DNA from: Burkholderia puraquae
GTDB lineage: Bacteria; Pseudomonadota; Gammaproteobacteria; Burkholderiales; Burkholderiaceae
DNA length: 64,000 nt
Direction of reading: 5' to 3'
NCBI RefSeq assembly: GCF_002099195.1
Contig: NZ_NBYX01000021.1
Span: 62,001 to 126,000 of the forward strand
The notes below the pieces were generated by a model that worked only from the letters and a program-made list of their open reading frames with translations, was not told the DNA's origin and did no database searches. Positions within the stretch are counted from its first letter, which is position 1, and every line of letters begins with the position of its first letter. Positions 51,917-61,119 of this stretch are shown here, one piece after another. A program made the position numbers and the translations under genes.

Positions 51917-52717
51917 ATGAACGAAAGGCCGTACCCCGCCACCGCCCCCGCGCACGTCTATCTGTTCGCGACCTGCCTGGTCGACCTGTTCGTCCCCGAA
52001 GCCGGGCTCGACGCGGTTCGCCTGCTGGAACGCGAGGGCCTGACCGTCCACTATCCGCGCGGCCAGAGCTGCTGCGGGCAGCCGGCCTACAGCAGCGGCA
52101 ATCCCGACGAAGCGCGCCGCGTCGCGGCCGCGCAGCTCGACCTGTTCGCCGAGCCGTGGCCCGTGATCGTGCCGTCCGGCTCGTGCGGGGGCATGATCCG
52201 CCACCATTGGCCGGCACTGTTCGCCGACGATCCGGTCCACGGCCCCAAGGCCCGCGCGATCGCGGAGCGGACCTACGAACTCGCCGAATTCCTCGTCCAT
52301 GTGCTCGACGTGCGACTCGACGCGGCCACGGCCAACGCCAGGCCCGACGAGCGCGTCGTGCTGCATACGTCGTGCGCGGCGCGGCGCGAGATGGGCACGC
52401 GCGGGCACGGCGTCGCGCTCGTCGACGCGCTGCCGGGCGTGACGCGCATCGAGCACGAGCGCGAATCCGAATGCTGCGGCTTCGGCGGCACGTTCTCGCT
52501 GAAACATCCGGACATCTCCGGCGCAATGGTGCGCGACAAGGTCGCGTCGGCCTGCGCGACGGGCTGCGACCGGCTCGTGTCCGCCGACTGCGGCTGCCTG
52601 CTGAACATCGGCCACGCGGCCGACAAGGCCGGCGCGCCGCTGCCGGTCGAGCACCTCGCCAGTTTCCTGTGGCGGCGCACGGCCGGCGCCGCGTCACTGC
52701 GCGGAGACCAGCAATGA
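51917..52717 (+). CDS. lutA: L-lactate oxidation subunit LutA/LldE
   Basis: A 266-residue protein with two CCG cysteine-rich domains (SCCGQPAYSSGN near 56 and ECCGFGGTFS near 192, with single cysteines such as GSCGGM and DCGC between), as in the LutA subunit of the LutABC L-lactate dehydrogenase complex. These domains bind an Fe-S cluster and are also found in glycolate oxidase GlcF. The stop overlaps the lutC start as ATGA. Confidence 0.92.
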   Translation: MNERPYPATAPAHVYLFATCLVDLFVPEAGLDAVRLLEREGLTVHYPRGQSCCGQPAYSSGNPDEARRVAAAQLDLFAEPWPVIVPSGSCGGMIRHHWPALFADDPVHGPKARAIAERTYELAEFLVHVLDVRLDAATANARPDERVVLHTSCAARREMGTRGHGVALVDALPGVTRIEHERESECCGFGGTFSLKHPDISGAMVRDKVASACATGCDRLVSADCGCLLNIGHAADKAGAPLPVEHLASFLWRRTAGAASLRGDQQ

Positions 52718-53445
52718 GCGCGCGCGATGCAATTCTCAAGCGGCTGCGCGCCGCCGCCCCGGGTGTCGCCGCCGAGGCCGCCCCCGCGCTCGACGCTCGC
52801 ATCGACACGCATTACGACACGCGCCGCCCGCAGACCGGGACCGCACGCGATCCGCACACGCTTGCCCGCACGATGCAGGCCGCGCTCGCCGCATCGCATG
52901 CGGACGTCTGGTGCGCGACCGGCGACGAATGGCCCGCCCAGCTCGCCACGCGGCTTGCCGATGCCGGCGTGCGCCGCCTGCTGCTCGACCCGGCCCGCGC
53001 CGAATCCGCGGCGCTCGCCCGCGTCCTGCCCGACACCGTCGCGCCCGTGCCGTTCGACCGGCCGATCGACGCGTGGAAGGCGGAACTGTTCGACACGATC
53101 GACGCGGGCTTCACCGTCGCGCGCTCGGGCATCGCGGCCACCGGCACCGTCGTGCTCGCGCCCGATGCCGGCACGCCGCGCACGGTGTCGCTGGTGCCGC
53201 CGCTGCATGTCGCGCTCGTCCACGCGAGCACGCTGCATCCGGACCTGCACGCGGCCGTGCACGCGGAGCGCTGGCACGCCGGCATGCCGACCAACCTCGT
53301 GCTGGTGTCCGGCCCGTCGAAAACGTCCGACATCCAGCAGACGCTCGCCTATGGCGCACACGGCCCGCGCCGCCTGTGGGTCGTGATCGTCACCGATTCC
53401 GCCGTCCGGCCGCACGCCATCGCCAGCGAGGACCTCCCGCAATGA
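52714..53445 (+). CDS. lutC: L-lactate oxidation subunit LutC (LUD domain)
   Basis: A 243-residue LUD-domain protein. The C-terminal half has TVARSGIAATGTVVLAPDAG, VSLVPPLHVALVHAS and LVSGPSKTSDIQQTLAYGAH, the pattern of the LutC subunit. It starts in the lutA stop and ends in the lutB start (ATGA at both junctions), so the three subunits are translated together. LutC lacks cysteine clusters and probably has a structural or assembly role in the complex. Confidence 0.92.
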   Translation: MSARDAILKRLRAAAPGVAAEAAPALDARIDTHYDTRRPQTGTARDPHTLARTMQAALAASHADVWCATGDEWPAQLATRLADAGVRRLLLDPARAESAALARVLPDTVAPVPFDRPIDAWKAELFDTIDAGFTVARSGIAATGTVVLAPDAGTPRTVSLVPPLHVALVHASTLHPDLHAAVHAERWHAGMPTNLVLVSGPSKTSDIQQTLAYGAHGPRRLWVVIVTDSAVRPHAIASEDLPQ

Positions 53446-54887
53446 GCGACCACACGCTGCAATTCGTCGCCCCCGGCGACTTCAAGGCCCGCGCGCGCGC
53501 CGCGCTCGACGATCCCGCGCTGCGCCGGAGCTTTCGCGGCGCGATGGACTTCCTGCAAGGCAAGCGCGCGACGCAGTTCCCCGACGACACCGAGCTGCAG
53601 CAGCTGCGCGACCTCGGCGAAGCGGTGCGGCAGCACGCGCTCGCGCAGTTGCCCGCGCTGCTCGAACGGCTGGAGACGAAGCTCGCCGAAGCCGGCGTGC
53701 ATGTGCACTGGGCCGAGACGGCCGCCGACGCGAACGCGATCGTGCTTGGCATCGCGCAGGCGAAGAAGGCGCGCCGCGTGATCAAGGGCAAGTCGATGGC
53801 AAGCGAGGAAATCGAGCTGAACCATTACCTCGCGGAGCACGGCGTCGACTGCATCGAATCCGACATGGGCGAATTCATCGTGCAGCTCGCGGGCGAGAAG
53901 CCGTCGCATATCGTGATGCCGGCGATCCACAAGACGCGCGGCGACATCGCCGAGCTGTTCGCGGAACACATTCCCGGCACGCGCTACACGGAAGACGTCG
54001 ACGAGCTGATCCAGACCGGCCGGCGCGCGCTGCGCCGCGCGTTCGCCGAAGCGGACATCGGTCTCTCGGGCGTGAACTTCGCGGCGGCCGACACGGGCAC
54101 GCTGTGGCTCGTCGAGAACGAAGGCAACGGCCGCCTGTCGACGACGGTGCCCGACACGCACATCGCGATCATGGGGATCGAGAAGGTCGTCGAGAAGCTC
54201 GAGCACATCGTGCCGCTGTCGAGCCTGCTCACGCGCTCGGCCACCGGCCAGGCGATCACGACCTACTTCAACCTGATCTCGGGCCCGCGCCGCGACGGCG
54301 AACGCGACGGCCCGCGCGAGCTGCATCTCGTACTGCTCGACAACGGCCGCACGCAGGCCTACGCGGACGAGCAGTTGCGCGCGACGCTGCAGTGCATCCG
54401 CTGCGGTGCGTGCATGAACCACTGCCCCGTCTACACGCGCATCGGCGGCCACGCCTACGGCACGACCTACCCGGGCCCGATCGGCAAGATCATCTCGCCG
54501 CACCTGCTCGGCCTCGACGCGACGGCCGACCTGCCGACCGCGTCGACGCTGTGCGGCGCCTGCGGCGAGGTGTGCCCGGTGCGGATCCCGATCCCGGAGC
54601 TGCTGGTGCGGCTGCGTACCGAGGCGAACCGCAAGCCCGACGAACCCGTCACGCATCCGCTGCGCGGCCAGGGCGCGAACTACAACCGCGCGGAAGACCT
54701 CGTGTGGCGCTTCTGGTCGGGTGCGTTCGCGCATCCGCGTGCGTACCGCGCGTTCCGCTGGACCGCGACGCGGCTGCGGGCGCTGACGCCCGCGAAACAG
54801 CTGGGCTGGACGCAGCACCGCACGCCGCTCGAACCGGCGCCGCGCAGCCTGTCCGACCTGCTGCGCGCACGCGGCCAGCCCGAGTAG
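53442..54887 (+). CDS. lutB: L-lactate oxidation iron-sulfur subunit LutB/LldF
   Basis: A 481-residue protein made of an N-terminal LUD-like domain and a C-terminal ferredoxin domain with two 4Fe-4S motifs, CIRCGACMNHCPVY near 318 and CGACGEVCPVRIP near 368. It is the electron-transferring subunit of the LutABC complex that oxidises L-lactate to pyruvate. Gene order here is A-C-B instead of the B. subtilis A-B-C. The permease gene follows after 56 bases. Confidence 0.94.
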   Translation: MSDHTLQFVAPGDFKARARAALDDPALRRSFRGAMDFLQGKRATQFPDDTELQQLRDLGEAVRQHALAQLPALLERLETKLAEAGVHVHWAETAADANAIVLGIAQAKKARRVIKGKSMASEEIELNHYLAEHGVDCIESDMGEFIVQLAGEKPSHIVMPAIHKTRGDIAELFAEHIPGTRYTEDVDELIQTGRRALRRAFAEADIGLSGVNFAAADTGTLWLVENEGNGRLSTTVPDTHIAIMGIEKVVEKLEHIVPLSSLLTRSATGQAITTYFNLISGPRRDGERDGPRELHLVLLDNGRTQAYADEQLRATLQCIRCGACMNHCPVYTRIGGHAYGTTYPGPIGKIISPHLLGLDATADLPTASTLCGACGEVCPVRIPIPELLVRLRTEANRKPDEPVTHPLRGQGANYNRAEDLVWRFWSGAFAHPRAYRAFRWTATRLRALTPAKQLGWTQHRTPLEPAPRSLSDLLRARGQPE

Positions 54888-54943
54888 CCCCCTTTTACCC
54901 GCCCATACCCATAGATAGACAGACACAGATGGAGGAGACACCC

Positions 54944-56656
54944 ATGCAAGTTTGGCACCAGATCTATACGCCGCTCGGCAGCCTCGGGCTGTCGGCGTTC
55001 GTCGCCGCAATCCCGATCATCTTCTTTTTCGTTGCGCTGGCCGCGCTGCGGCTCAAGGGCCACGTCGCCGCGGCGATCACGCTGCTGCTGTCGCTCGGCG
55101 TCGCGATCCTCGCGTACGGGATGCCCGTGCCGCAGGCGCTCGCGGCGGCCGGCTTCGGCTTCGCGTACGGCCTGTGGCCGATCGCGTGGATCATCGTGGC
55201 GGCCGTGTTCCTGTACAAGATCGTCGTGAAGACCGGCCAGTTCGACATCATCCGCGCGTCCGTGCTGTCGATCACCGACGACCAGCGCCTGCAGATGCTG
55301 CTGATCGGCTTCTCGTTCGGCGCGTTCCTCGAAGGCGCAGCCGGCTTCGGCGCGCCCGTCGCGATCACGGCCGCGCTGCTCGTCGGGCTCGGTTTCAAGC
55401 CGCTGCACGCGGCGGGACTGTGTCTGATTGCAAACACTGCACCGGTCGCGTTCGGCGCGATGGGCATCCCGATCATCGTCGCCGGGCAGGTGACGGGCAT
55501 CGACCCGTTCCATATCGGCGCAATGGCCGGCCGCCAGCTGCCGCTGCTGTCGCTCGCGGTGCCGTTCTGGCTCGTGTTCATGATGGACGGGCTGCGCGGC
55601 GTGCGGCAGACCTGGCCGGCCGCGCTCGTCGCGGGCGGCAGCTTCGCGGTCACGCAGTACTTCACGTCGAACCACATCGGGCCCGAACTGCCGGACATCA
55701 CGTCGTCGCTCGTCAGCCTCGTCGCGCTCGCCGCGTTCCTGAAGGTCTGGCAGCCGCGCACCGCGAAGCAGCCGGCCGGCGGCCTCGTCGCGTCGGGCGG
55801 CGGCGCCGCGCTCGCGGGCTTCGGCGGCGCGGGCTCGCGCAACGGCTTCGGCACCGGCACACGCCGGCAGGCCTCGCCGTACACGCTCGTGCAGACCGTG
55901 CGCGCATGGTCGCCGTTCCTGATCCTGACGGCCGTCGTCACCGTCTGGAGCATCGCGCCGTTCAAGGCGCTGTTCGCCGCGCACGGCGCGCTCGCGTCGA
56001 CCGTGCTGAAGTTCCATGTGGCGGGGCTCGACCAGCTCGTCGTGAAGACCGCGCCGATCGCCGCGACGCCGAAGGCGCTCGACGCCGTGCTGAAGATCGA
56101 TCTCGTGTCGGCGGTGGGCAGCGCGATCCTCGTGACCGCGCTGATCTCGATGGTGCTGCTGCGGATGAAGCCGCGCGACGCGCTCGTCACGTTCGGCGAG
56201 ACGCTGAAGGAGCTGACGCGCCCGATCCTGTCGATCGGCCTCGTGCTGGCGTTCGCGTTCGTCGCGAACTATTCGGGGATGTCGTCGACGCTCGCGCTGA
56301 TGCTGGCCGCGACCGGCGCCGCGTTCCCGTTCTTCTCGCCGTTCCTCGGCTGGCTCGGCGTGTTCCTGACGGGTTCGGACACGTCGTCGAATGCGCTGTT
56401 CTGCTCGCTGCAGCAGGCCACGGCCCATCAGCTCGGCGTACCCGAGACGCTCGCGGTGGCCGCGAACACGACGGGCGGCGTGACCGCGAAGATGATCTCG
56501 CCGCAGTCGATCGCGGTCGCCTGCGCGGCGACGGGCCTCGTCGGCAAGGAGTCGGAGCTGTTCCGCTTCACGGTGCGGCACAGCCTGCTGTTCGCGGTGA
56601 TCGTCGGGTTGATCACGCTTGCTCAGGCGTACGTGCTGCCGGGCATGGTGCCGTAA
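54944..56656 (+). CDS. lldP: L-lactate permease
   Basis: A 570-residue integral membrane protein with about 12-14 helices. Segments such as IGFSFGAFLEGAAGFGAPVA, IANTAPVAFGAMGIPI and TGSDTSSNALFCSLQQ are characteristic of the LctP/LldP family of proton-coupled L-lactate importers. Start ATG 54944 has GGAGGAG about 10 bases before it; an ATG at 54929 overlaps that site and is rejected. It completes the lactate uptake and oxidation operon. Confidence 0.95.
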   Translation: MQVWHQIYTPLGSLGLSAFVAAIPIIFFFVALAALRLKGHVAAAITLLLSLGVAILAYGMPVPQALAAAGFGFAYGLWPIAWIIVAAVFLYKIVVKTGQFDIIRASVLSITDDQRLQMLLIGFSFGAFLEGAAGFGAPVAITAALLVGLGFKPLHAAGLCLIANTAPVAFGAMGIPIIVAGQVTGIDPFHIGAMAGRQLPLLSLAVPFWLVFMMDGLRGVRQTWPAALVAGGSFAVTQYFTSNHIGPELPDITSSLVSLVALAAFLKVWQPRTAKQPAGGLVASGGGAALAGFGGAGSRNGFGTGTRRQASPYTLVQTVRAWSPFLILTAVVTVWSIAPFKALFAAHGALASTVLKFHVAGLDQLVVKTAPIAATPKALDAVLKIDLVSAVGSAILVTALISMVLLRMKPRDALVTFGETLKELTRPILSIGLVLAFAFVANYSGMSSTLALMLAATGAAFPFFSPFLGWLGVFLTGSDTSSNALFCSLQQATAHQLGVPETLAVAANTTGGVTAKMISPQSIAVACAATGLVGKESELFRFTVRHSLLFAVIVGLITLAQAYVLPGMVP

Positions 56657-56676
56657 GCGGCGCATGCCCCCAAAAC

Positions 56677-56708
56677 AAAACCCCACGCCCGGAAGAGCGT
56701 GGGGTTTT
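56677..56708. terminator. Bidirectional terminator between lldP and M48 gene
   Basis: Arms aaaaccccacgc / gcgtggggtttt (12 bases, perfect) flank an 8-base loop, so an A-run precedes and a T-run follows the hairpin on both strands. It serves the converging lldP and M48 protease genes. Confidence 0.8.
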
Positions 56709-56755
56709 CATTTCGCCGGTCGATCGCCCGGGTCGGCGGGCGATCGGTTGCGCGA

Positions 56756-57517
56756 TCAGCTGCCCTTCGCGATGCGATCCTCGATGTGCTGCGCACGGCT
56801 CGCCGACGACGGGTGCGAGCTCATCATCGAGCTCTGGCCGCCGTCGAGCTTCGCGAGCTTCTGGAACGCAGTGACGAGGCCCTTCTGGTTCATGCTCTTC
56901 TGCTTCATCAGGTCGAACGAGTAGTCGTCGGCCGCGCTTTCCTGCGTCTGCGAGAACTGCGCGTTGATGAACTTCTCGGTGATGTCGCCGAGCTGCGAGC
57001 TCGTCAGTGCCGCCACACCCGGCGATGCCGCGCCGGCCGCGGTGCGCGCCGCGCTGACCGCGTAGGCCGTCTGCATCGCCTTCTTCGAGTGACCCAGTGC
57101 AACGTGGCCCATTTCATGGCCGATCACGCCGCGCAGTTCATCGTCGTTCATCATGTCCATCAGGCCGCTATACACGCGCACGCAGCCGTTGCCCATCGCC
57201 CACGCGTTGACGTCCTTGGTCATGTAGACCTTGTAGTTGATCTTCTGGCCGTTCAGCGACATGTCGCCGAAGCCCTTCATCACCTTCGTCAGGCGCTTCG
57301 AGTACGCGCTGTTCGCCGGCGCGACCTTCGATTCGGCATCGCTCGACTTGCACGAGTCGTTCGACAGTGCGGCGATGTCGGCATCCGACAGCGTCGCTGC
57401 CTTGTACAGGCTGGTCCCCGCCGACGTCAGGCTGTTCGCGTCAAGGCTCTGTACCCCGCCGCACGCGCTCAACAGAAACGCCACGCCACACGCTGCCACC
57501 GCTTTCTTGAGTTGCAT
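56756..57517 (-). CDS. M48-family lipoprotein metalloprotease
   Basis: A 253-residue periplasmic protease. The N-terminal MQLKKAVAACGVAFLLSACG is a lipoprotein signal with the cysteine at about 19. The zinc motif HEMGHVALGH is near residue 135, with the third ligand expected in ESAADDYSFDL. The gene resembles LoiP/YcaL-type M48 proteases that clear misassembled outer-membrane proteins, but the substrate is unknown. AGGGA precedes ATG 57517. Confidence 0.9.
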   Translation of the reverse strand: MQLKKAVAACGVAFLLSACGGVQSLDANSLTSAGTSLYKAATLSDADIAALSNDSCKSSDAESKVAPANSAYSKRLTKVMKGFGDMSLNGQKINYKVYMTKDVNAWAMGNGCVRVYSGLMDMMNDDELRGVIGHEMGHVALGHSKKAMQTAYAVSAARTAAGAASPGVAALTSSQLGDITEKFINAQFSQTQESAADDYSFDLMKQKSMNQKGLVTAFQKLAKLDGGQSSMMSSHPSSASRAQHIEDRIAKGS

Positions 57518-57699
57518 CCCGGAATCCCTCGATAGTTGTATTTGGGAGCGGCGATTTTGCATAATCCGGAAGAAAATTACCAGATGTTTACATCCGATGA
57601 CACGTTCATTACTCAGCAGATTGGAATGAAGCGGCACGCCGGCACGGGATTGATGACGAAAAACGGGGCAATCGCCGCGGCCGGGCGACGATCGGCATG

Positions 57700-57722
57700 G
57701 AAAACGGCCCGCCTCAGGCCGT
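57700..57722 (-). terminator. Terminator of the pigment-cluster minus-strand operon
   Basis: Arms acggcc / ggccgt, with a short loop that includes the glycosyltransferase stop codon, run into TTTT on the minus strand. It is short but well placed. Confidence 0.5.
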
Positions 57723-58496
57723 CTGGTCGCGGCGTCGCGTCAGCCGCCGCGCGACCAGCATCGGCAGCCGCACCGCGAAGCCGGTGAAAAGCCGCAGGTG
57801 CATCCATGCGAGCAGCGCGTTGTCGCGGCCGTAATGGAAATGCGAGACGCCACCCTCGTGCCGGCCGAAATAGCGCACCGGCGCATCGATGCGGATCGGG
57901 CGCACGCCGGCCCAGCACAGCCGCACGGCCGCCTCGGGATCGAAGTCGAAGCCGCGCATCCACGGCTGGCGGCGCATGATCGCGGCAAGCGGCGCGACCG
58001 GATACACGCGAAAACCGTACAGCGAATCGCCGATCCCGGCCCACAGCGTCTCGAGGTTGGCCCAGGCGTTCGACAGCCGGCGGCCCTGCACGCGCAACCG
58101 CGGCGCGCTCGCGTCGAACTTCGGCACGCCCAGCACCATCGCATCGGGCGCGGCCTGCGACGCGGCCATGAACGCGGGAATCAGGTCGGCCGGATGCTGG
58201 CCGTCGGAATCCATCGTCAATACATGCGTGAAGCCGCTCGCGGCGGCCGCGTCGAGCCCGGCGAGCACCGCGGCGCCCTTGCCGCGGTTCTCCGGCAGCA
58301 CGATCACGCGCAACCCCGGGTCGCGCTCGGCCATCGCCTGCAGCCGTTCGGCGCTGCCGTCGGTGCTGCCGTCGACGACGACCCACACCGGATTCCATTG
58401 CGCGCGGGCATTGCGCACGGTCGTGTCGACCTTGGTGCCCGGGTTGTAGCTCGGAATCAGGACGAGATGGGTGGACGAGGCGTGCAGCTTGGACAT
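57714..58496 (-). CDS. Family 2 glycosyltransferase of pigment cluster
   Basis: A 260-residue GT-A enzyme with the nucleotide-sugar motifs VLIPSYNPG, VVVDGSTDGS, ENRGKGAAVLAGL and the metal-binding DSDGQHP. Similar genes occur in aryl-polyene and xanthomonadin clusters, where the sugar-modified head or lipid carrier is not fully known. The start is uncertain: ATG 58625 overlaps the preceding stop as ATGA and follows AGGAGG, which would add 43 residues, but the codons between 58497 and 58560 do not look coding. I use ATG 58496. Confidence 0.82.
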   Translation of the reverse strand: MSKLHASSTHLVLIPSYNPGTKVDTTVRNARAQWNPVWVVVDGSTDGSAERLQAMAERDPGLRVIVLPENRGKGAAVLAGLDAAAASGFTHVLTMDSDGQHPADLIPAFMAASQAAPDAMVLGVPKFDASAPRLRVQGRRLSNAWANLETLWAGIGDSLYGFRVYPVAPLAAIMRRQPWMRGFDFDPEAAVRLCWAGVRPIRIDAPVRYFGRHEGGVSHFHYGRDNALLAWMHLRLFTGFAVRLPMLVARRLTRRRDQTA

Positions 58497-58621
58497 GGAA
58501 ACGGCCGATTGCGAAGACGGGGATCCTGACAAAAGTTTATGACTTGCCGGCGACCGTCGGCAGGCTTCGTCGACGTCGCCCGCGTGCGGGCCCGGCTGCG
58601 GGATCGTGAGATTCTCGCGCT

Positions 58622-59944
58622 TCATGACAGCCACGCCTCCTCATGGCCCGCGCTGGCCTCGATCTCGACCAGCAGGTCGTCGCGGCACACGTCCGCCTGG
58701 ACGACGAGCGGCCGCACGCCGGGGCCGGCCGCCTCGTGCAGCACGCGCTCGATCGCGGCCAGCGCCGCGGCATCGCCGGCATCGCGCACGTAGACGCGAT
58801 AGCTCAGGTCGGCGAGCGAGAACGGGCCGTGCCCCTGGCGCGCGGCCTGCTCGAGCACCGCCGCGAGGTTCGCGACCGTCTCGCGCGTTTGCGCGACGAC
58901 GTCGCCGTGGTGCACGGTGCGGTGCCCGACGATGCTCGCGGTGCCCGACACGAACAGCACCGGCGCGGCCCCTCCTTCCGCCCATGCGGCTGCGCGCGCG
59001 AACGTCGGCGCACGCGGGCCGTACTGCGCCGGATAGTGATACGCGCTGAGCTGGCGCGGGTTCTCGACCGGATCGGCCGGCGTGCGGCTCGCGAGGAAAT
59101 GGATCGCGAGCGGCGCGGCCGGCGATGCGTCACCGGCGACCGGCACGACCGAACCGAGCGCACATGCGGCCGGCACGCCGCCGGTCAGCGCGCGGCGGCA
59201 TGCATCGAAGGCGTGCTGGCGGCCGATATTGAACTGACGATAGCGCTCGATCCCGAACTGCACCGCATTGATCGCGGGCACGGTATTCCAGATGCGCAGC
59301 GGATGCGGCATGCCGAGCGAATCGAGCACGTCGAACAACACGCGGTACGCATCGTGCGTCGCGCGTTCGAGCGGCGTGCCGCCGTCGTGCGCTTCGTGCG
59401 CTTCGTGCATTTCGTGCGTGCCGCTCGTCTCGTGCACGACGATGCTGCCGAACACCAGGCCCGCCGTTTCGCTGTAGCGATAGTGCAGCGCGCCGCGCCG
59501 TTCGCTGCGCAGGTCGCGGGCATGGCATTGCCAGATTTCGCAGACGGCGTCGTCCGGCGCGATGCCGGCGCCGAGCAGCGTCATCGGCACGGGCGCGACC
59601 GGCAGGTCGGGCACGACATCGGCCAGCATCCTTGCCGCCGCGTCCGCGTGCGATCCGGTTCGGGATTCGCACGGCGAGTCGCCCGCGCCGATGCACACCG
59701 CGCCCAGCGCGCCGGGCAACGCATGGTCGAATCCGTCGCCACGGCTGCGCGCATCGTGCAGCAACGCGGCGAGCCGCGCATGGCTCATCCGGACGAGCCG
59801 CAGCGCGCGGTCGCCGTCGTGTGCGAACGGCGCGCCCGATCGCGATGCGACCGGCCCGGCCGCCGTCTGCCCGTGCGCAACGGCCGTGGCGGAGGACGAC
59901 AGGGAACACGGGCGCCGTTCGGCGTCGACTGGATGCACGGACAC
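58622..59944 (-). CDS. XanB2-like chorismatase (hydroxybenzoate synthase)
   Basis: A 440-residue protein resembling the chorismatase family (XanB2, FkbO, Hyg5), which cleave chorismate to hydroxybenzoates or a dihydroxy acid. Family segments include FLASRTPADPVENPRQLSAY, YGPRAPTFARA, and LFVSGTASIVGHRTVHHGD near 325. XanB2 makes 3- and 4-hydroxybenzoate, the former priming xanthomonadin. Position next to an ACP, ketoreductase and aryl/acyl ligase strongly supports a primer-making role. GTG 59944 has GAGGAAA upstream. An unusual His/Glu repeat lies in the middle. Confidence 0.8.
   Translation of the reverse strand: MSVHPVDAERRPCSLSSSATAVAHGQTAAGPVASRSGAPFAHDGDRALRLVRMSHARLAALLHDARSRGDGFDHALPGALGAVCIGAGDSPCESRTGSHADAAARMLADVVPDLPVAPVPMTLLGAGIAPDDAVCEIWQCHARDLRSERRGALHYRYSETAGLVFGSIVVHETSGTHEMHEAHEAHDGGTPLERATHDAYRVLFDVLDSLGMPHPLRIWNTVPAINAVQFGIERYRQFNIGRQHAFDACRRALTGGVPAACALGSVVPVAGDASPAAPLAIHFLASRTPADPVENPRQLSAYHYPAQYGPRAPTFARAAAWAEGGAAPVLFVSGTASIVGHRTVHHGDVVAQTRETVANLAAVLEQAARQGHGPFSLADLSYRVYVRDAGDAAALAAIERVLHEAAGPGVRPLVVQADVCRDDLLVEIEASAGHEEAWLS
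59385..59420 (-). repeat. Nine-base tandem repeat inside the chorismatase gene
   Basis: Four 9-base units of tcgtgcgct type follow each other; the first two are identical and the others differ at two positions. They encode the run THEMHEAHEAHD. The unit length keeps the frame if copy number changes. Confidence 0.6.
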
Positions 59945-60031
59945 TTCGATTTCCTCACTATGCGGCGCAGGCCGCGCAACATCGCGGCCTGCGCCGCGTT
60001 GCGTTACGTCACGCCGACGCTGCGCGCTTCG

Positions 60032-60748
60032 TCATGCGAGCCCGCCGTTGACGGACAGCACCTGCCCCGTCACATAGGCCGCGGCGTCGGACACCAGGTA
60101 CGCGACCATCGCCGCGACTTCGTCGGGCCGGCCCGCGCGCTGCGCGGGCACGAGCTGCTTGATGCGTTCGGCGGGAAACGCGTGTTCGGCCATCGGCGAT
60201 TCGATGATGCCGGGCGCGACCGCGTTCACGGTGATACCGCGCGACGCGAGCTCCAGCGACAGCGACTTCGTCGCGCCGATCAGCCCCGCCTTCGCGGCCG
60301 CGTAGTTGACCTGCCCGCGATTGCCGGTCACGCCGGCCACCGATGCGATGTTGACGATCCGCCCACGCCGCGTGCGGATCATCGGCAACAACAGCGGCTG
60401 CGTGACGTTGAAAAAACCGTTGAGCGTCACATCGATCACGCTGTGCCACTGCCGGCGCGACATGCCGGCCATCGGCGCATCGTCGTGAATGCCCGCGTTG
60501 TTGACGAGGATCTGCACCGGCGCATCGTCGATGAACGGCTTCAGCGCGGCGAGCGTCGCATCCGCGTCGGTCACGTCGAACGCGATCGCGTGCGCGGTGC
60601 CGCCGGCCGCGACGATCTGCTGCGCGACGGCCTCCGCCTGCGCGAGATGGCGGTTCGCATGCACCCACACTTCATGGCCGGCCTGCGCGAGCGCCGTGCA
60701 GATCGCCTGCCCGAGTGCGCCGCTGCCGCCCGTCACGAGCGCCCGCAT
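60032..60748 (-). CDS. 3-oxoacyl-ACP reductase (FabG-like) of pigment cluster
   Basis: A 238-residue short-chain dehydrogenase. The NADPH loop TGGSGALGQAICTALA is at residues 5-20, NNAGIHDDAP near 84, the catalytic serine in IVNIASVAGVTGN, and YxxxK in YAAAKAGLIGATKSL. It ends in the FabG-type TGQVLSVNGG. As part of the cluster it should reduce the growing polyene chain's keto groups. GGAG stands 7 bases before ATG 60748. Confidence 0.9.
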   Translation of the reverse strand: MRALVTGGSGALGQAICTALAQAGHEVWVHANRHLAQAEAVAQQIVAAGGTAHAIAFDVTDADATLAALKPFIDDAPVQILVNNAGIHDDAPMAGMSRRQWHSVIDVTLNGFFNVTQPLLLPMIRTRRGRIVNIASVAGVTGNRGQVNYAAAKAGLIGATKSLSLELASRGITVNAVAPGIIESPMAEHAFPAERIKQLVPAQRAGRPDEVAAMVAYLVSDAAAYVTGQVLSVNGGLA

Positions 60749-60858
60749 CGAATTGCTCCGTTCATCGCGTTTCACCTCGATCGACGCGGCCGCGTATCGT
60801 CTGCCGATCGCTGCCGCGTGCCGTCATCATCTGCGCGCCGCGCCCGTGCGCAACGCAG

Positions 60859-61119
60859 TCACTTCGTGCGGTGCGCGGCGACGTACGCAGCCAGTGCACC
60901 GAGCGTCGCAAAGATCTTCTGGTTGTCCGGATTGTCCGAACGCAGCTCGAAGCCGTATTTCTTCGAGATCAGCAGTGCGATTTCCAGGATGTCGATGGAG
61001 TCGAGCCCGAAACCCTCGCCATACAGCGGGGTCTCGGCCGTCACTGTTTCGAGCGGGACGTCTTCGAGATTCAGTTCGCCGATGATCAGCGTGGCGAGCT
61101 CTTGTTCCAGTGCGTTCAT
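60859..61119 (-). CDS. Acyl carrier protein of pigment cluster
   Basis: An 86-residue acyl carrier protein with the phosphopantetheine serine in GLDSIDILEIALLI near residue 40. The sequence after it (SKKYGFELRSDNPDNQKIF) differs from housekeeping AcpP and matches the specialised carriers of aryl-polyene and xanthomonadin clusters (XanC/ApeE/F-like). It leads the minus-strand operon ACP-ketoreductase-chorismatase-glycosyltransferase. ATG 61119 or the overlapping ATG 61122 may be used. Confidence 0.88.
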   Translation of the reverse strand: MNALEQELATLIIGELNLEDVPLETVTAETPLYGEGFGLDSIDILEIALLISKKYGFELRSDNPDNQKIFATLGALAAYVAAHRTK

